Below are positions 20,425-32,400 of a stretch of 64,000 nt of DNA, in pieces. The stretch is taken from positions 7,998,001 through 8,062,000 of the forward strand of contig CM063114.1 of assembly GCA_031841125.1 (NCBI GenBank). The letters run 5' to 3'. The notes under the pieces were generated by a model. It searched no databases, was not told the DNA's origin, and worked only from the letters and a program-made list of their open reading frames with translations. The translations under genes and the position numbers were made by a program. Source of the stretch: Acanthococcus lagerstroemiae (taxonomy: Eukaryota > Arthropoda > Insecta > Hemiptera > Eriococcidae). Position 1 is the stretch's first letter; every line of letters starts with the position of its first letter.

Positions 20425-23400
20425 CTGAAACCACAAGAAGTCGAAATTAACGTGACGACTTTGCTGTTTACTGGTGAAGTTGGAGGAGTAAAACAAACAA
20501 TACAAACTGGACTGAGCAGGGACGTATCGAATAGGTTTTCCTGGTGTGGGTGGAGGGGGGGGGGGAATTGTAAAAGTCCCAATTGACTCAACTCAGAATT
20601 CCCAAGTATCAATGCAAAAGAAGAAAAGCCTTTTGACTTGTTGGATTTTTCCAACTTCTCAACTCAGTTCCCATGTATCAAAGTAAAAAGGAGGGGGAAA
20701 ACAAAACTTTTTTAACTTGTTGGATTTTCCCAACTCGCCTGACTTAAAAGGTAAATTTTCCTGCTGTTGAATGAAAAATTCCTGCAGGGGGGGGGGGGTA
20801 AGTTGCCCCCTACCTCCCTATCGGTACGTCCCTGGGAATGAGCTGCAATTTGCCCCAACATTCAATGACCACAGGGATCTACTTAGTAGTGGAAAGAACA
20901 ATACCTTTCTGCGCCGTGTTATAAGTTATAACGTACCTAGCGTGAATAATAATATGCATTGTGTATAGTACAAGTACATAATATTACCGACTGACAATGC
21001 TGTGTGACGGTAATCAGTGTTGCCACATATTGAAACGATATGACAGTGGGTGATGGGTGACTGTTTATCGTTACAATATGTGGCAACCCTGATTACCATC
21101 ACACTGCACTATCAGTCTGCAATATAATATTATTTACTAGATACAAGAAGATGCAAACGGAGTGGTCGAGACAGAGGGCCGGCGAGTTACCAAGCTCGGC
21201 CCACACCATCAAACAGGAAGAGAACTCTGTACCATCCAAGGAAGAGCTGCTGCAGCTGCACTGCGGACCCACCGGCAGGGCTCACCCGTCGTCACCACCT
21301 GCCTCCGTCGACACACAGACCAAGACGAGGAGGTGAGGGGTGAGTGAAGAGAGGCAGCGCGTCTGGCCGTGGGGGACCTGAAATTTCCAGGCGAGCGCTC
21401 AGGGAGTGCGGACCTCGGTCAGTAGGGAACCCCATGGTGGCCCTGGTAGGACGCGCGCACCGTTCCGGCACGTATAAATGGGGGCTCGGGCCCAACCCCA
21501 AGGCGTCCCTCCGGTCACTGACGCGATACTCAAAAGAGTAGTTCCTGTGACCGGGGGTGCGGTGTCATAGGGGCCACTTTGGCATGCGTGCATCGCCATA
21601 CGTCCCACCACACCATTTACTAGATACAATATGTATATTATTATTATTATTCATGCTACGTTATAGCAGAATGGTGATGAGGATGTGATCAGTGTTGCCA
21701 CATATTGTAACGATATATCACACCTGAACTTGATGTTGGTACCTGTGTCAAGCTGTTCGTCTGGTTCCCCCCCCCCCTAATTGGCGATTCTAAATGCTCC
21801 TAATTAAGGACAGATTGTAGTCTTACTGATCAAATTAATTCCCTATTTTGGGTTTGTAAGTATGTTATTCATTTTATTCTTATTGGTATAAACTGACAGA
21901 AAATAACGATGTGTCATTAATTAATTATTAGGTCATATGAGAACATGTGCTGAAATCAGGACCGACGTGTTGATGTGGCAAATGAGGGGGGTCTTGTCTC
22001 TTCTTAGTAAACGATTTGACTCTTGGAAAAATGCTCTCGCTGTGGCGCTGGTGAAAGTTATCAAAAAACTATTAATACCAGCAATACAGGTAGCTATGTA
22101 CTCGTGTATTATGTTTGTTGGTGTATTCTTATTAATTTTGTCTATTGAAATGAGTACAATGTGATCATTTGACCTTGTTGACAGTTCAAGAACTATGCCA
22201 TTGGTATGAAAGAAAAAACAAATTCAATTACTCAGATGAAAAAGCGAGCCGACAAGGTACCAGCACATAGGTCGTAACTGCGATAGCTGAACGGAAACCA
22301 TAGGCACTTTGAGAATTTCGGCTAAGTTTTTGAGGATATCGTATCATAAAACATTATTCAGCAGAATCCATAAGGAAAAGGAAAGAAAAGACTCGCGAAT
22401 AAGTAATTTTGAAACAGTTCAGAAAACTTAATTTTTAAGGACCAGCAAAATTAAACTCTGTAGTCTGTATTAATATAATAAATTGGTATAGTTAGCCTTT
22501 ACATTTTATGTCTCTGAGCCGTTGATTCGTTTATATGATGTATAATTGTATGTTGTACTTATAATGTTCGTTCGCCATTACTATACTAAGAGAGTAAAAG
22601 GTACAGTTATGAATCAAGGTACAAATATGGACCACCCCCTTCCAGGAACTACTGCTAGCGCCCCTAGTGAACTAATCCGAAACGTGTTACCAGACACTGA
22701 AACAACATTGATCTATCCAGTTTTCGGTGCTCTGGTTTAATTCTTCGACACTATGTGAAGTTGTTTGTTTTTCACCATGATGTTATTAACTCTCATTATT
22801 AAATCTAATGATTTATATAATTTCAAAGTTTTTACATTTAGAGTCAAATTTTTCGATGATTCTTTTGAGTTTTCTAAGGTGGTTTTATTTATACCTAGGT
22901 TCGTACGACTACATCAATTATCAATTTCACAAAAATTGTGGTAGTGAGGACTTTAGAAAGTTAAAATTTTTCTGTTTCGTAAAACTATAGGTTGTATGCC
23001 TCACCTTTTAACACATTGCTAATTAAAGTTGGATAAATTGGAGTTGAGTTATTGTGAATAAAGTAAGGGTGGTCCATAATTATCGTACCTTTTACTCTGC
23101 TGATGACTTCCTGCAGGATGTGATGATAAATCATGAATTTTCCTGATAGGAATGTCAAGTTCAAACCTCTAATCTGCTTTGGTGAAAGCTTCCTGCAGGG
23201 TGTGATTATAAATCATGAATTTTCCTGATAGGAATGTCAAGTTCAAACCTCTCATTTCCCGTTTTGTTTTCGAGTGTTCTAAAAACACCTATCTGCCCCT
23301 CTTTACACAGTTGCGTACAGATCTGAGATGGGAGATAACTGTATAATGAATGACCTGTCTATTCAATCTACAATGTAAGTAGGTAGAATGTAAATACCTT

Positions 23401-26400
23401 GATAAAAGTACTTGGTGCATATTAATCTTGAAATATGGAAAATTATTGATTCAGTTGAGTAAAACGCATCAAAGAGGCGGCATGACACTCTGGAAAATTA
23501 ATGTACTTTGACTTTTAGATAAACAGAGAGATTTTGCAATAAACTTTGAGTCGAGTCTTCATAAACTAATTTTTCACTGTAAACATACCTAAGTGCACAT
23601 CACTGTTCGGTATTATAATCTTTCTCGTATGTATGCGTAGCTACATACGTAAGTTATTGACGACTCCTCTGATGTATGTCACTTCAAAAAGTTGAAATTT
23701 CGAATTGATTCTTGATAAAATTGGACAGAAGTTATATCTATGTAAAAGTACTCGAACAAATTGAAGATCGTGCTCTACGCAAAATAATTTCACTTTATTA
23801 TTACCTACCTCTTAGAAGAAAATTAAGATACCTATGTACTAGCTGCTTGCTAACATTTACCGGCTTAGAAAAGTCTTGGGGGGGGGGGGCTTGTCTCTTA
23901 GAAGAAAATTAAGATATCTACTAGCTCTGCTGGGCCCAAGGGGGGGGGGTGCTTGGCCGAGTGGATAGCGCGTTGGTCTCGGAATTCGGAGGTCCCGGGT
24001 TCGAGCCCACGTAGCTACTCGTTACGTTTCGACCTAGGCCAGTTTTCCGGCAAGAAGAGAAGAGGGCTAAGACAGCCCTACAGCCTCCTCGACGTTCTAA
24101 AGCTCGGGTTGAGAGCAACATTAGAAAAGAGCTGCTCGCTAACATTCACCGGTGTAGGAAAGTCGGGGGGCATACAATGTCTTCATTGTATTGCTGTAAT
24201 TAATGCGCTAAAATACATTCTAAAATGCTCTTTGGCACTATGGGGGGGGGGGCTCTAACCCGACTCTTCCACCGTTTTTACATAGGTGCTAATATTTTTG
24301 TCCATTTCCTAACCATTGTCAAACGAGTGTATTAGGGCGCAACCAAGGAGAGGGCTAGGGGCTATAGCCCCCCTTCCTCCAAAAAAAACATTTTTTTCGA
24401 AATCAATTTTGAAATGAAAAAAATTGATGATGATGGCTTGATGCGGTTATGCTGCATCGTAGGTTCGTACAAATTTACAGCTTATGAAAATAAGTAGGTA
24501 CCAGAGCAGTGCACGATACGAGTTTGTACTCATGTGGTATTTGGTGTTGCATCAATTAAAACGATACCAAATACCACATGAGTATATACTCGTATTGTGC
24601 ACTGCTCTGGTACATACCAAATCAAGCCTTCACCCCTGCTCCAGTTTTTTTTATTTTTTTCTTCTTTTTTTCTAAATTCGAGCCCGAACCAAAAGAAATG
24701 TTCTATTTGCGATCTGGAATGGTGTTGTAATTATGACAAAAGTCTTGAATCCTGGTCCTTTTGTAGCCCTGAATGAAATGTTTACTTTTGTGAGTTCTTG
24801 ATGAGCATCATTGGCTCGTAAGTAATGATTATAAGTGGTATTATGCTGAACTTGATTGATATGGATGATGGTGTGATTCTTGAAGTTGGGACAATTGAAC
24901 TTCCTCCAAATCGTTTCATTCGGATCATTTCATTCTTTATGGTTATGGATGTGCCATCTGTTACAAATATCTAATGAATACCAGGCAAGCATGTATTCAG
25001 TGGGTGGGTAATGTAACTTAGTAATTGGTAAAGCGTATCGGGATACACGTATGTCAAAATGGCTCTTCAGACAGTGCACCCCTGTCTCCGGAAACTGAAG
25101 GCGGTGTTCCACGGGGTGAATTCAAGTACTGATCCTTGTGGAATGCCGCATTTCATCACTCTCATTACTGGGCCGGCCGCCGATACCGATTCTGTTCGGC
25201 GACCATCGAAGTAACTCCGAATGATGCGAACGAGGTAACCAGGTTCAGTGGATAGGTACTTCGATTTTAAAAAGTTACGTTAAACTTCACTACCAGTGTA
25301 ATTAAAGCGCAGGCCGCGAAGTGTACTCACAGGCCAGGGACTAAATCTTATCTGTACGAGTATTCGAGTTTCTGCCGAAGGAAAAAAAAGTTCTGAGAAA
25401 CAAGTATACCTATGACTGTTATGTCTAATATTGATATGAAAATCATCCAACTTCGTAATTGCAATCACATTTATGAAAGTTCAGATGATTAGTGTGTATA
25501 CAGAGCTATACGTGTAGTACCTGTACGGCGTCTATGATAAGAACACTCATAAATCACAAGATGTTTGTAGTTGGGTCATGATGAAAAAACTGAGGTTTTT
25601 GTACGTACTCGTAAGTAATGTCTACGAGGTCAAAAGAGAACATATAGGAAATTTAGTGCAGTAGTGTGTATATACACTCGCTCATACGATTCTAAAATAA
25701 TCACCGAGTATTGAGTTATTGAATTTGTATTGAGACTATTTCGTTTTATACTCGTAGAGTCGATGTTGATATCGAGCAAGATATTAAAAGTATAGTAAAC
25801 TTTTTTTCCTGCATTAAATAACGGGAGATTTAATGCCGTAAAAATTATTTTTATACTATTGTAATATTATTTCGGAGCAGTATGCATTAATGTGTACGCA
25901 TTGTAATTTTTTTTTCTTTGATTTACAACTTACATGTGGGTGACCTCATACATCTTGCATTCGTTATCAGTGCAGATAGCGCTCGTTAATTCTTTTTGCT
26001 ACTGTCATCGTGTAGCATCGATCCATCGATATAGCAAAAGAACTTTTCTTTAAGATAAGATCTAAGCGGATATAAATATGACGTATGGGAAATCATATAG
26101 TCTACTACTTTCGTTTCTCTAGATTCTAAAAAAAGTTGCATCGCTTGAAAACACGAATTTGTTTTCAAGTGAAAATGTAATTTCCATGAGAACAATGCGA
26201 CAACATGTTCGTAGGTACCTGAAGAGTAGAACTGTGGAAGCGGTTTGTCTGCTAATCAAGAAACCAGACTTCTGGAAAATCAATCTTGAAATCGTACCTA
26301 ATGATAATGTTAGGATTCCTGGGTAGGCTTATTAGGGCGAGAAGCAAGAAACCAGTTTCCAGGCCGCTGAAAACATCCAGCGATTGTAAAGCTGTTTAGG

Positions 26401-29400
26401 GCTTCCAAAATTTTTGACTCGTTCGATGAATATAAAATCAAATGATTTGTCATTAGTTATACTTTCAATCAAATATTCTATTTACATGATGCGGAAAGAA
26501 ATATGTATTTGAAACCAGTCAGAAACTTGCAGACATGGGGGGGGGGCTTCTCACTCGGAAGTCGTAAAAGACTAGGCTGAATCGTGCAGATGTAGCAAAA
26601 GTTGGAAAATTTGCAAAAGCGAAAACTTTCTTCCTTTGTGCCTGTCGATTTTAATATTTTTCGAGTCTCTAATTTTAATATTAGAATTGGAATAACAGAA
26701 ACTTTCTTTCTCTCTCGTTGCCAGATTTGGTTGGATATGCTCTTTTGAAAGGGTTTTAATTTTTTTGAGACACAATATTTCAAATTTACAGACTGCATGC
26801 CGGTTTTAAATGAAAGGGGGATTTAGATAACAGATCCCCCCCCCATCCTCACCCTCGCCGTCAATTGTAAAAATAACCATTGTTATGGACATTCTCCAAA
26901 AAACTGAAAAAATGTTGCTCACTAGATTAATGTTTTTTAGATTTTTTAAAGGTCAACACCATATAATCCGCCTCCATAGAAAAATTCTGGCACTGTGCCT
27001 GATGACTGAAAAAATATTGAGCACTAAAAACATGAAGAATGGACCTTATTCTTACGTGTTTAAAAATTGTTTTCTTTTTTTGGGAGGGTAATGAGATTTT
27101 TTTGTTCTTATATTTCAAGAGTAAAGAAAATCAAAATTCACATTTACCATTTCACTTCAAGGGCGCAAATAGGCAAAATACTGTACACGGGTGCAGGAAT
27201 ATCTTTGCTGCGCCTGTGAATGTGCGATATGTATAACATACTCCACGTTCACAGGCGCAGCAAAGAATTCCTGCGTCCGTGTACAGTATTTTGCCTATTT
27301 GCGCCCTTTAAGTAAAATGGCAAATGTGAGTTTTGATTCTTTACCCTTCATTTCTTGTTCCTTTGGTCTCCAATTTTGATTTTCGACTCTGAAGTAGAAC
27401 ATTCAATCCTAAAATTGATTGCGATAAAAAATTACTTTTTTTTTTTGGTTAATTCAAAGTGGAGGAATGCCTGTAAGCAAATTTCTTCCTCAGTCGAGCA
27501 CTCCCCCCTCTCCGCCCAAAAACTAAATTAGCAGACTGCCTAGAATTGACTTTGTACCGATTTGTATTGTAAGTATCAGGAACCTGGAGCTGGACCCAAA
27601 AGCAATAATTTTATCTGAAGCCAGTGCTAAATTCAAATTTTCCTAGGAATTAGAGATAGCTCAGTGACTTTGGTCAGTTTTGATGCCCAGTGCAGGTCCC
27701 TGATAACTATATGTATTTCGAGCTTAAATTTAAGGTTGAAACCTTGACTGGATCCTGCTTAAAACCTCCTGCTTCCTTCAAATTAAAAAAAGTGCGTTTT
27801 TTGGCTTAGCATCTATTCTATTTGCTATCCTCTACCAACAATTTCTCTTCGTTTCTTTCTTTCTTCTTTCATTCCTCAGGTGCCGCTTTTCATCTAAGTA
27901 CCCGGAAGAATTGTCCCGCTTGCCCCCTTACAGTAATATGAATAAAGGATATGGGGACCCCCCCCCTAGAGCCAGGAGGAAAATTAAAGCTACATTTTGG
28001 ATATATTTGTGATTTTTTGGGGGTGAGTGGGGGGAATTCTTTTTTGCTCATGAAATAAATGTTTGAGCAAAATTATTTTGGACTCAGGGCTCTTTCTCTT
28101 TTTTGTTCCTTTTATTTCTTTTTCTTGTCAGACATGTTTTCCTGCCTCACCCTCCCCCTCCCCCGCCCCAAGAACTTCCTATTTACGTTAGTGTCCTCTT
28201 GTATATTCAATGCTTCTCCAAGCTCCTAAATCAATAGTTTGCTATATCTGTCCAAGATGGTCTGAAAATTTTCTAGACTTATACGAAATTCTTGAAGATT
28301 TCTTCAAGTTTGTTGAAAACTTTCCGGCTCTTATACGCAGGCTTATAACTTTTCAAACTTCTGGAAGATGGATTATGATTCTTCGAAGTTTGCTTAAAGC
28401 TCTACAGATTCTTTTAATGTCAAGACTCTTCAAGACTTGTTTAAGACTATTCTTTGTGAAAACCGAAAACATACAAACAAAACTTTGTTGAGGGGGAAGG
28501 GAGAAGGAAGAGAACATAGAAACCAGCATTTTTCCAGGAATGATTTTTTGTTATTTTTCCAGTTAGACAAACGTAGAAATCAACCCGCCAGAAAAAGCTT
28601 TCGTTCCATCTATTACCGTCAATTTTTGCCAACTCTTCCATACTGGGAGTCAGTTTTGCCAACTGACAAAAGAGTCAAAATAGAATTAACTTTCTGGTCT
28701 GTGCTCACGGGCACTTTGATTAAAAACCTTTCCAGAGAGGCTAGAGACTCTTTAGTTCTGAAGTCTCTTTCCAGTGATGTCGGAAGATATTCGTTTCTAA
28801 GATGGTGCAATAAAGAAATTGAAATCAAGTCGACGAAAAAAAAAATTCTGAAAAAACAGAGTTGACAGTCAAGAAATCTTACAAATCATAAAGATTCTCG
28901 TAAATCTCATATCTCTGAAACCTCTGAAGACGTTTTTTTATCAATTTGCTGAATTGCTGAATAAAGTTTATATTTCCCCCATTTTTGGATTAGTAGGGGA
29001 GGGTACAAATAATACGCTGTACCCTACCAACTTTTTGTTTTTTTTTTGGTGGGGGATGGTTATAATGTACATAAGTGTGCCCCCCCCCTTCGACACCACT
29101 GTCTCTGTCAGACATACATGTTGAAGATATATGAAGGCCCTTATAGGATTCATCGAGATTTTGAGGCTCCTTCAAGGCTCGTTTGAAACTCTTTTAGATC
29201 CTTTCAGACCTCTTTGAGGTCGTCATAGACTTAATTAACGCTTATTAAATCCTCTCGACTTATTTAAGACTCAAGAAGATTAATGCCGTCTTACCAAGTC
29301 TTCCCAACTGGTTTAAGACGCAAGAAGATTGATGCCAGACTTCGGATTTTTCTCCATGCTTTCGTTTTCTTCTTCTTCTGATCATTTTTTTCTTTTTGCA

Positions 29401-32400
29401 TCCTTCTTTACCTCGTTGTTTTCATTGACCCCATTTGTACCCATCATGTAAATCCGAAATGGGCTTTGTGTTCCGCTCTGTGCCCTGCTTCAGGAAGTCC
29501 ACGGCCTTGTGTTCTGTACTCAGGGCTGATCTCCCTCTCCCTATTGAGGCTTCGCCGTTGAAAATATTCAGGGACCCAAATTTCCTTCTCTTCAGAGTGC
29601 GTTGTTCGTTATTCTAAACTTGGCTACCGCGGGGCGGAATAATTTCTTGTAGACGACTTCATAAATGACGAATTGACGAGTTATAATTAAACGCCGTAAG
29701 AGTATTTTGTTGTTCCGTGCCTCAAACGTTCATGAATATCTTAATTTACACAAACCAGTATCTAATTATAGGTTCGATGATTCAACTCCTAGTAAATTTT
29801 AAATTGCCGATCAGACTGATTACAACATGTTAACGTGCTTTCTCGTTATCTCCTTGTTATGGCGAGGTCGTGCTACCATCAAGTTATCATGCAATTTGAA
29901 AGAAAAAAGAAAAAAAAGAAAAGAAAACTACTATGAGGAAGCTTCTGTCTAGATTATCATTTGGCGTGTTCAAAATACCAAATAATTTTGGACTTCGACA
30001 CCAGTCGTAATTTAAAATGGACTTCTTCGCACCAAAACCCTCGACATTTGCTTGAAATTCGTAGCTGCTGGTAAAGATCAACCAGATGGACCTTTTTCAA
30101 GTAAACGCTGATTTCTTACGTGCACATGATCCCATTAAAATTGAAAATAAATTAGTGTTAATTACCTGCTTGAAGCAAAATTTTCTCCTGTATTAGAGGA
30201 TAGAACTGTTTCGCTGTTTCATGATCCGGCTCGTATTGCAGAACTGCGGAAAGAACGAAAGAAAAAAACCGTTTAGTTATTCGTATATCGGTGTTTAAAA
30301 TGGCGAATTAGTCTCAGATTCGCCTCCAATATGTGAAATTTTTCCATCGAAAATAGGTAAAATTAATTGAAAATCGATTCGAAACCTAGGCGACCCTGAA
30401 ATACCTATACGAATTCAATTAACCTACCTACTGCCATCATCACGATTGCTTATATAGACCGTGCTAATGGATTTTAAAAGTTATTGATTTTTGAAAACGT
30501 TTTTTGTAGCTCTTCGAGCGATATACGACGTGATTTGAATGCAATGGTTGGGCTCGGATTTCTGCAAAGTTTTGATATTTCAAGAAAACTCGGCTTAAAT
30601 GTTCCATAAATTTCTGTGACATCTCTGTAGCATCTCGGGGGAGCAAATGGGGGCTGCTTCTCTCAGCCGATGCCCCTTTGCAAGAAAGCCAAAACTTCTT
30701 GTTTTAACAAAACTCAATATTGTAGACCATTTTAAGAGATTGAACGTTGTTACAGGTCCACAGAGTAGGTATACCTGTTTAATAAACTTCAAAAAAGTAC
30801 AAAACTTCAAAATAACTGGGTTTGAGCACAGCTTATCATCAGGTTACAATACACATTGTAACCAAATAATAAACTATGCCCAAAACTAGTCGTTTTGCAT
30901 TTTTTCTCCTGTAATTTGTATGCGCACTCTTCGTACTTGTAACGACGTTCATTCTGTCATGTTGTCCCAATTTTACAGCCCCACCCCTAATGGAAAGTGG
31001 TCTTCGTACGGGTCTACTGTAATAAGAAAATACCTATCCCTCTGTCACTATGATCCTGTGCCAGGAAAGTGAAACATTATTACTCATGTTGCTCCTCGCG
31101 TAAATAGTAATCATCGTCAGGAAATTATGAGCAGGATCAAAAATTTGCTCCACTCTTAATCCGGCCCTGTTTGTTATCAATTCTTCATAAATAGAAAATG
31201 ACTTACTTATCTTACAGAGTTTCAAAGCGGATGGATAGTCTCTCACCATAAGAGCGGACAGGAACTAGAAAACAAAATCGATAAATCAAAAAACAGACAG
31301 GACAATATATAAAACCAATTCGACAAAAAATATCGTGAAGCTGAGAATTTATCATTGTGTTGTTAGGAAGGGAGGGGGTGTTGAGCTAAAAAAATCCCTA
31401 AGGAATTCTACCACAGTAGGATGTCTGCTGGCAAGTAAAACCACCAAAACAAGTAAATAACAAGAATCTGACTGAATTGGCAACCGAGCATGTAAATCGC
31501 GTCATTTTTTGGGCAAAGTACGAAAATTTCATAAATACGTTGATATATTTACGAAAAATCGCAAAAAGCCTGTTATGAAAAAAAAAACTACATTAAGAAA
31601 AGTAATCTCTCGTGTCGTACAACATTTTTCGTTCCACTAATCTGATCTAACCTGGTTGTGACGTCAGTCTTTAAAACAAAATATCTGTCAAATTTTGCTG
31701 AAAGAACTAGAACTCAGTCTCCTTCTTTTTCTTTGTCTATTTTTTAAAACTTCTACATTAATATGAAACGTTTCATAGCAAAAGGGTCAACTTTGTCACT
31801 CGGCGTGTTTCAAGAAAATTGCAAAAATATGATTTAAAGTCAAATTGATCAATTTTTTGATTTCCGTAAATTTGTACAAAAACGTGCGAAAATTTTGGCA
31901 GTACTTTTCACGTGTGACCTCATGGAGTACCATTGTAGGCACGGGAGCTGAAAATTCGTTATTTTTCCAGGACAATAATTATTCGATTTACAGGGTGTTG
32001 AATACCTTCAAACCCGAATTTCTGAATATCAGTAGAATTACTAAAACTTGCATAAAAGAATGATAGATTTTTGACCCTCGCATCGGCACTAGTATTCCAT
32101 GGGGTTGAACGCAAAAAATAACCCCAGAATTGAATTCAGTAATCTTGAAACCCTATAAATCGAGTACCCCATTTTGGAAAAATGACTAATTGTACCCCAT
32201 CCCTCCAGTGGTACACCAGTGGGTTGTATATAAAAATTATATCCGGAATTCAATTCAGCGACTCCGAAAATTTATAAATCGAATACCACCATGAAAAAAT
32301 GACTAATACTTACCTCATCCCTTCCAGAGAGGTACCCCAGGAGGTGGGACGTAAAAATTGTCCCGAGAATTGAAATTGGTGACATAGACGATTTATAAAT

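Larger units (their letters stand above)
20931..21662. repeat. Long palindrome (fold-back element), right arm interrupted by a retro-insertion
   Basis: Left arm 20931-21047; right arm 21060-21146 continuing at 21630-21662 after removal of the insert at 21147-21614. The arms pair across about 117 bp with a 12 bp loop (21048-21059). Paired landmarks are GGTAATCAGTGTTGCCACAT against ATGTGGCAACCCTGATTACC, and CGTGAATAATAAT against ATTATTATTATTCATGCTACG. A further partial copy of the arm (CAGTGTTGCCACATATTGTA) lies at about 21690-21710, so the arm sequence is itself repeated. No coding sequence. Confidence 0.85.

Noticed and set aside
23951..24020. Functional tRNA gene
   Set aside because: A and B boxes are good, but the T stem has mismatches and no acceptor stem closes. 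The repeated downstream body points to a SINE.
16678..27010. CTGATGA words (about 16678, 23101, 26999) as hammerhead ribozyme cores
   Set aside because: None is followed by a closable stem II and GAAA in the right arrangement.
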